Source: Talinum fruticosum
Taxonomy: Eukaryota; Streptophyta; Magnoliopsida; Caryophyllales; Talinaceae
Assembly: GCA_021018815.1 (NCBI GenBank)
Contig: JAITYX010000047.1
Location: forward strand, 3,295,001-3,359,000
Direction: 5' to 3'
DNA: 64,000 bases
Program-made: the position numbers and the translations under genes
In this document: positions 58,313 to 64,000 of the stretch, in pieces
Layout of the letters: every line of letters begins with the position of its first letter
How positions within the stretch are numbered: position 1 is the stretch's first letter
Notes under the pieces: model-generated
Told to the model about the DNA's origin: nothing
Databases searched by the model: none
What the model saw: the letters and a program-made list of their open reading frames with translations, nothing else

Positions 58313-58979
58313 TGTAGGAAGTAAGAATGGCTATCAACGGCGAAGAGAGGAAACTAAAGAAAGTTGTGTCGTGGTATCTCCTCCGACTTGAAGCGACACA
58401 ATAGGGTGCAATTGTAAAATGTCGGTCGCTCACAAAGGTTTCTACAATTGCTTCACCCACGTGCACTCCTGAGTAAAGGGAATGGATTATGCGAGTATTA
58501 ATGCCTAGAAAAGAAAAGGAGAAGAAGAGTAGAAATGGAAGGTTTTACGTGGATCAAAATAACAAGAAGAAGGTTGGTTAATATAGGAGGAAAATGACTG
58601 TTAATTGTTGAAAATGAGAGAAAGTTGGAGAGAATCATGGCGATGAATGGGGAGAAAATTTCTCCACTAACAGTCAAAATAATAACTATCTGTGTTTAAG
58701 TTAACATTGAAAATATCAATGTAAACTGAAACAAATTTGTCCCAAAAAGAAAATAAAACAAGAAGCCACGACTTGCAGCTCGAGTCGAGCAGGTTCGAAC
58801 GGACGAGCAGGCAGCATACGTGTGTGTGTGGTGAACCAAACCCTCCTCAACCCAAACCATGGTGTTAATTATTCAAATAGCTACAAATATGAAGGAGTAT
58901 TTAAACCCAAGAACAAAACTCTAAAATTTCATTGTGGGACGAAATAAAGACGAAAAAACTTCATGCCATTATTCCAACA
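58313..58979 (-). repeat. 5' LTR of the Copia element
   Basis: 667 bp, partner of 52917-53581. In reverse complement a TATA-like GGTTTAAATACTCC lies near 58890-58905, fitting the LTR promoter. Confidence 0.85.
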
Positions 58980-58984
58980 CTCGA

Positions 58985-59153
58985 TCTTCGATAAGAACAA
59001 ATCTATAGAAGAATGAGAAAGTAATATGATTAGCACTTAGAGGTTACAAGCGTTTACGATTGTAGGTTACCGGTTATGGGTGATTACAATTACCCATTAA
59101 CAATTGTCAGCAATTACAATTAGCGAGTTAACGGTTGCGATTAGATACCACAT
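58985..59153. other. Short spacer
   Basis: Contains repeated TTACAATTA-like motifs; nothing recognised. Confidence 0.4.
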
Positions 59154-60250
59154 CCGTAACGCCCCAAACCCATAATCACCGGTTTTAGACTAAGCAAGCC
59201 GCTAGCCGATGATTAGCATAGCGGAAAGTAGGTCGGGGCATTACCGCCGCCCTTACCGGAGGAAAGGGCAAGGCTATAACAATAGATACGTTTCTAACCC
59301 CGGTTACTTGCTTTTGCCACTAACAGCAAGTGTCTCATGATAAGGCATAAACTTTAACTTGTACGAAGATTAAGCATAAGTATAGACTACGATCCGGTAA
59401 ACTACGACAACGACACTTAACCCTTGATACTCCAACTAGATTGTCATCTGCGAGCCTCTAAGTCCTTAATGGACCTTTGCTTCAAATCTTCAACACCTTT
59501 ACCTAAAACAAAACGAGAAAACATTTTCGAAATGTGAGCCGAAACTCAATACGTTCACTATCATGCGAGTAAAATAATAGTTATGAAGTAATTGAGTTGA
59601 GCGCATGCATTTCAATTCATTTGTAAATGAGGGAGAGTGAACAATGTAAAATTGTTGCTAATTGATTATCCGAATGGATCCCTTTACGATCATCGGGTTT
59701 CCCTAAACGCATGTGCACACACCGGCACCGATTGGATAGTCCGGTTGAAGGCGGTTAACCGTTACGGGGTTACCAACCTGGATATTGGGCGTACCAAATA
59801 ATGGCACTTGATGGGCGGGTCCATATTAATGATGACAAATATTATTTGCAAACAATTCTTTATTGTTGTTAATGTCGGCCATATCCGGCCTTGATTTATA
59901 AATAAAACATTGAAGGACACGATCAATGAACGTACCTTGTTGACGTTCCTCCTTCTTTTTCTTTCAGGCGGAATCCGGATGAACGCACGACGCTGGCGCT
60001 GGATGACCTTAATTAAAGATATATTGTGGTTTGTAGTTAGTTGTTATATGAGTGTTTACTTACAGTTATGATTTACGTAACATATCGTTAGTGATACTAT
60101 TCGTTATACATTTCACATAATGAATATTGGTCAATAACGACTATTTGAAAAATGTCTTTATATTATTTTTATGAGGTAATTGTCGAGTCATTTAACGAAA
60201 AATCAATACATTAATAATATTCTAGGATTTTTGAAATATAATAATATGAA
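59154..60250 (-). mobile_element. Truncated LTR related to copies A and B
   Basis: Begins CGTAACGCCCC at 59154. GGGCATTACCGCCGCCCT (59236) and AAGGGCAAGGCT (59262) parallel GGCGTTACCGCCGTCCT and GGACAAGGCTAAA at the start of the window. 59520-59760 parallels 395-640, including GTGAGCCGAAACTC and GAGCGCATGCATTTCAATTC. Identity is visibly lower than between A and B, and only the outer third of the LTR is present. It is followed by the element starting near 60260. Confidence 0.65.
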
Positions 60251-60259
60251 CTCGACACC

Positions 60260-60400
60260 TTTGGACACTAATAATCTGTACTTAAGAAATTGTTACAACT
60301 GAGTCGTACTTTTCATGTAACTAATTTTAATATCCCACCACCGAGTTTGGCTCGCCGGATATATGACGTGGCAATGGCGTACAACACGTGTAAAAAATAG
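60260..60400. mobile_element. Left end of a decayed DNA transposon, related to the MITE at 6725
   Basis: ACTAATAATCTGTACTTAAG, GAAATTGTTA, CACCGAGTTTGGCTCGC and ATGACGTGGCAATGGCGTA, ending AACACGTG, line up in order with 6773-6895 of the MITE. The matching right end is not in the window. The remnants downstream (GRF zinc finger, transposase) may belong to this element. Confidence 0.6.
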
Positions 60401-60638
60401 ACAATTTTTTTTGAAAAATGTAGGCCAAGTGTTTAGCAATTTTAAACAGATCTCTTCCTCTCTCTCTCATTTCTCTCTCTACGAATTACACGACCCATTA
60501 TTGAAAGGAGGAAGAGAAATAGAATTGCACGACCCCATCCCCAAATCAACAACAAAATAGTCCGTGATTTTCAACAAATTTGGGGGTCAAAAGTAAAAAA
60601 AGGAAGCGAAAGAGGAAGAGAAAGAGATAGAAGGTTCA

Positions 60639-61303
60639 ATGAGTAGCAGGGTCTCAGCAATGTCAATTCCTCCGATTCGTCAATGGAAAGGACTTCCAAG
60701 ATCGAGAATAAGAAATTGACAATGGTGAAATGCTTACAGGACATATCTACTATTCATAAGATCTCCAAAACACCCAAAAATAGAGGGAAAAAGTTTTATG
60801 GGTGCCTATTGTGGAAGGTATATGTGCAAATTTAATTCGGGGTTGACATATTTTGTCTTAAAATTGTAATTGATGTTTGAAATGTGACTGTGTATGTTTT
60901 TGTAGATAAATCAAAACTGTCGATTTTTCAAATGGGATGATAATGATAAAGAAATGAATGTGTTGGAGAAGAATGAAATTTTAGAAGAGTAGAAGAATTA
61001 GTAGGTGAAGTACAACAAATGGGACTTCAAGTGAAAAACATGAAAGCTTACAAGGGAGAGAGCAACAAGAATAGAAGTAATGTAAAACATGTCTTTCAAC
61101 TGTTAATTAAAGAAAATACAAGATTAAGGACCAAGATTGCAAAAGAGAAGGAGAAAGAGAAACAAGTTTAGGAAGAATTGAAGACAGTGAAGGAAGAACT
61201 AATGACAATGAAAGTGAAAGCTTCAAGGAAGTATGGGTGGGACAAAATGTGGATATTTCTCTATTTTGTGATGTTTATCATTGTGTTGATAAGAGGAAAT
61301 TAA
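60639..61303 (+). pseudogene. GRF-type zinc-finger / coiled-coil / membrane-anchor protein remnant
   Basis: Exon 1 is read in a frame different from ATG 60639: MVKCLQDISTIHKISKTPKN then RGKKFYGC. A plausible GT-AG intron spans 60818-60905. Exon 2 reads INQNCRFFKWDDNDKEMNVL. Together these give the zf-GRF pattern (C....T..TP.N.GR.FY.C.....C.FF.W.D) with one Cys missing. After a frame change comes a coiled coil (EELVGEVQQMGLQVKNMK, then LLIKENTRLRTKIAKEKEKE) and a C-terminal hydrophobic anchor (MWIFLYFVMFIIVLIRGN) ending at TAA 61301-61303. Such small GRF proteins are numerous in plants, often next to transposons; their role is unknown. Stops (for example 61170) and frameshifts make this copy non-functional. 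Confidence 0.7.
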
Positions 61304-62452
61304 TAGTGCACTAAGGTAGAAGTGGGGCACTAGTGAAGTGTTGTAATAGTGTTGGTTGAGGGTATGATTTCAAATTTAAATTGTTTTTATGTGGATAACA
61401 TTTATCTCTATTACAATATTTATCACCATTAGAATAATATAGTTAATATTTTCCAAAAAATATTGTTGTCCTATTACATTGCATACCTAATTACATTAAA
61501 TAGTTGATTACATTAGATCCTTATTACATCCAACCAAACGTCACATAAGGGAACAAGCACCTATAGAACCTGATATAAAGCCACCTATGCAACCTGCTTC
61601 CACCATGAAAGCATCAGAATCACCTCTCTAGCACCCACCCCGGAAGGCATCTGAAATGTTTGATGTGAATTCTATGGAAGCCTTACGGCGACGGAAACTT
61701 CATAGCGCATCTGCAGCATCAGAACAGACATAGACAGTATGGCAGTCACCAGCATTTAAATCTAAATCTATTGGAATGTCGAAGCAAATAGGGAAGAAGC
61801 CCTCCGTCCAACAATCTACCCAGCATGCAAAATCAAATGTCTAACCTGCAACATTGATAGGAGAAGCAAATCAAACATACATTTACACAAATAGTCAAGC
61901 AATCTCAGGTCCGACAAGCTACACCAACATCGCATCCAAATCTCATTTCAGGTAATTTAGAGATATCCAACATCCAAATCTCATTTCAGGTATTTCAGAT
62001 GATGGATATCTCTATTTCCTTTAACATCACAGCTCCTGGCATGTGTCATGGTTCACACGCATGATTCTTTTCAAGCAATGTATATGTTATCTTATGATTT
62101 TTGCTGAAATTGATCAATGCTTCTTCATTTACAAAGTATTCACATAAACTTGTTATTTTACATCACAAAAATTTCTTTGCATTGGTTTTTAATTCCAAGA
62201 TTTTACCTTTTGTCAAAATTAATATCTATTTGCTACTAGTTGTCAGAATTTCAACTGTCGGTACAACCACCTCTCGTTCTGTCTCGGCGAAAGGCCACTT
62301 CCACTACTACTACTGCAACTACACATTCCATGATTTGCCCATCTACAATAATATTCGGATCTTTTCACTCGTCCTCCACTATCATAGGATCTCAAACACC
62401 TTTTTATATTTCTTCTCCTTTTTAAACTTCACTTAGCAGTAAAAAATAGTAA
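61304..62452. other. Spacer within the decayed element
   Basis: 61560-61860 is codon-like and Ser/Gln/Lys/Pro-rich in translation (PPMQPASTMKASESPL-type) with stops, fitting the low-complexity N-terminus of a Ptta/En/Spm transposase-like protein. A 22-bp direct repeat (CATCCAAATCTCATTTCAGG) occurs at about 61935 and 61971. 62000-62450 looks intronic or intergenic. Confidence 0.4.
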
Positions 62453-62945
62453 AAAATAGGCCCGTCTTGCCACGCGCCAAGAAATTTCAGTCAACTACAC
62501 GCCATGTTCATAGAGCAACGCAACCGAAAATGCAACAAAAAATAGACCCACCAAGTAATGCACCTCAGTCAGCCACTTTTAATGTTCCTAGACGAATGTA
62601 ACCGGCAATGCAGCCAAAAACAGGCCCATCTAGCCATGCAAGTAGTGCGCTTCAGTAAGCTACACTTAATGTTCCTAGAGCAACGCAATCAGTAACGCTG
62701 CAAAAGACAAGCCTATCTGGCCATACAAATAGAGCATCTCAGTCAGCTGCTCTAAGTGTTCCTATAGAGCAACGCAGCCGATAGTGCAGCAAAAACAAGC
62801 CTATCTGGCCATATAAGTAATGCACCTCAGTCACCTATTCTTAATGTTCCTAAAGCAACGTAGCCCCGTCTGGACATGTGAGTAGTGCATAGTGCATCGG
62901 TGCAACTAGTCCTTTCTGGCCACGCAAGCACAGAACTGCCCTCAA
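62453..62945 (+). repeat. Degenerate tandem repeat array, period about 75-90 bp, five to six copies
   Basis: Units starting near 62453, 62540, 62617, 62702, 62790 and 62866 share AAAAACAGGCCCATCTRGCC, a CAAGTAGTGC-like part, CTCAGTCAGCTAC and TTAATGTTCCTAGAGCAACG. Translated, the best copy reads GPSSHASSALQ then ATLNVPRATQS, so this was once a protein repeat of about 28-29 residues. Stops and indels now break every frame. It lies just upstream of the transposase remnant. Confidence 0.7.
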
Positions 62946-63270
62946 ATGCTAATAATGAACGATTAGCAAAGAACTCTCAAAGTAAATCTATAGATCAAGG
63001 AATCAGACACGCTCAAGGGAAGAAAAGAAGTCTTTCACATCAAAGGGCACTACACTGGTGCAACAAGTCATTTTTACATGTTGTAAATTATAAGCCAACC
63101 ACATTGCTTTGACTGATAATAGATTTGTTTGTGTTCTATTTTCTGGTTTTTGCATAATCAGTACATTGCCCATTAAAAACCATAGTTTTCATCATTAATG
63201 TTTTTTGTCGTCGTTTTTTGAGATTTCTTGCTTCATTTTATTCTTATTTGCTTCTCTTAATATCATTGGT

Positions 63271-63841
63271 TTCATTGTCATAGATGATCCAGGGAACGAG
63301 GAGGTGGTAAAGAGATCGATTCAACCTCAACATGTTATGAAGGTGAGATTTCGTGTTGCATTTAACAATTACAACCAACCCATTAGAAAGGGTGGTTATA
63401 TATTTGTTAGATTTCTTGGGTACGTTAGCAAAGCAAGAGAGGTTTTTTCCCACCAGGATGACTACTTGGCATGCTTTGGAAAAAAACATACAAAGCAAAT
63501 ATAGTCCAACTAGTTAGAGTAAGTATTTTATACATGTTACACTTTCAGTTATCATAACCTAAGTATAACTTGAGATTAGCTGGTACATATATGCAATGCA
63601 TTGGTTAAATTACTTGCTTGTTAATTGTTTGTTATATAAATAAAAAATATGGGAAGTTCATGTATTCAGAGAATAAGATCTTTGATAAATGAGTCTTTAA
63701 AGATGTTGCGAGTTTCAAGGCTTATAGACATAAGTTGAACACGAGATACTTCAAACCTGAAGAGAAAACAAAAGAGGACATGTATAATGTTGGTCTTGAT
63801 GGGCACACTCATGATGAATGGATACGATTAGTTAATTATTA
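63271..63841 (+). pseudogene. Ptta/En/Spm-type plant transposase (Transposase_24-like) remnant
   Basis: The first piece (63283-63504) reads DDPGNEEVVKRSIQPQHVMK, VRFRVAFNNYNQPIRKGGYI and FVRFLGYVSKAREVF; the I/V.F....QP.G.....F..FLG...R pattern opens this domain. A gap of about 170 bp, possibly an intron, follows. The second piece (about 63690-63841) reads FKDVASFKAYRHKLNTRYFK then EDMYNVGLDGHTHDEWIRLV and NY* at 63840, matching the WR.YR..L...Y.K.......P..V....W..LV.YW part. A downstream coiled coil is not seen before the window ends. Stops at the junctions suggest a dead copy. Confidence 0.65.
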
Positions 63842-64000
63842 GTGTTCAGACAATAGTATTTTCATTGAGCTATTATGTGAATGCTGATTACATGGTAACT
63901 AAATGTCTTGGATTATATTGGTTATCAAAAGTCAGGAAACAATAGATCTTAATATATGTACATATTTACATGTATATTTGTTTTACAAGTTCCAAATCAA

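Larger units (their letters stand above)
52917..58979 (-). mobile_element. Degenerate Ty1/copia retrotransposon with both LTRs
   Basis: The LTRs are 52917-53581 (3' LTR, since the genes are on the minus strand) and 58313-58979 (5' LTR). They share TGTAGGAAGTAAGAA at one end and, in reverse complement, TGTTGGAATAATGGCA-like sequence at the other, and align along their length with moderate divergence. Flanking 5-mers CTTGA (52912-52916) and CTCGA (58980-58984) form a target duplication with one mismatch. A polypurine tract (AGTAGGGGATTA in reverse complement, about 53582-53593) abuts the 3' LTR. Gag, protease-region, integrase, reverse transcriptase and RNase H pieces lie between in the Copia order. 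LTR divergence and many stops show an old insertion. Confidence 0.88.

Noticed and set aside
62453..62945. CRISPR-like or satellite array
   Set aside because: Plant nuclear DNA; the units differ in length and sequence and translate to a protein repeat.

Overview
The window looks like nuclear DNA of a flowering plant, most likely a eudicot. The genes have GT-AG introns, including one of 5.6 kb. The protein families are plant-specific (class I small heat-shock protein, SYP4 syntaxin, B-type ARR). The space between genes is AT-rich and packed with nested plant transposons. I cannot name the species.

Three host genes can be supported, all on the + strand. (1) 4378-4866 is an intronless cytosolic class I small heat-shock protein with heat-shock elements and a TATA box upstream. 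(2) 18643-28245 is an eight-exon SYP41/42/43-type syntaxin (Qa-SNARE of the trans-Golgi network). (3) 45209-51615 is a seven-exon B-type response regulator with receiver and GARP/Myb domains. Both multi-exon genes carry a reading-frame problem at a run of five G where six are expected. Either the consensus sequence has homopolymer errors or the genes have changed; these are the most important points to verify.

The rest is transposon-derived. 1-2798 is a long LTR (minus), and a solo copy of the same family (plus, 13296-16141) sits inside a 7.5 kb CACTA transposon (10234-17774, AAA target duplications). Between the first LTR and the CACTA lie (ATT)n blocks, the heat-shock gene, a Pack-MULE-like element carrying a fragment of a saccharopine-dehydrogenase-like gene (about 5345-6600), two MITEs and an LTR on the minus strand. 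The syntaxin introns hold SINE and LINE debris. 30398-34663 is an L1-type LINE remnant interrupted by a 1.37 kb solo LTR flanked by AACCT. 34.7-40 kb is AT-rich with LTR pieces. 40177-43664 is a broken hAT (ZMYM1/TTF-type) transposase on the minus strand. A LINE fragment lies antisense in intron 3 of the response regulator. 52917-58979 is a degenerate Copia element with both LTRs on the minus strand, itself holding a 184 bp CACTA MITE. 59.15-63.9 kb is another LTR fragment followed by a decayed element with a GRF zinc-finger pseudogene, a degenerate peptide-repeat array and a Ptta/En/Spm-type transposase remnant.

The three host genes have no obvious joint role. I see no rRNA, no intact tRNA and no CRISPR-like array. 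I do not see a convincing new biological system; the best leads are the Pack-MULE, the two frame anomalies, the fast-diverging GC-rich island inside the long LTR, and the link between the 6.7 kb MITE and the element at 60.3 kb.
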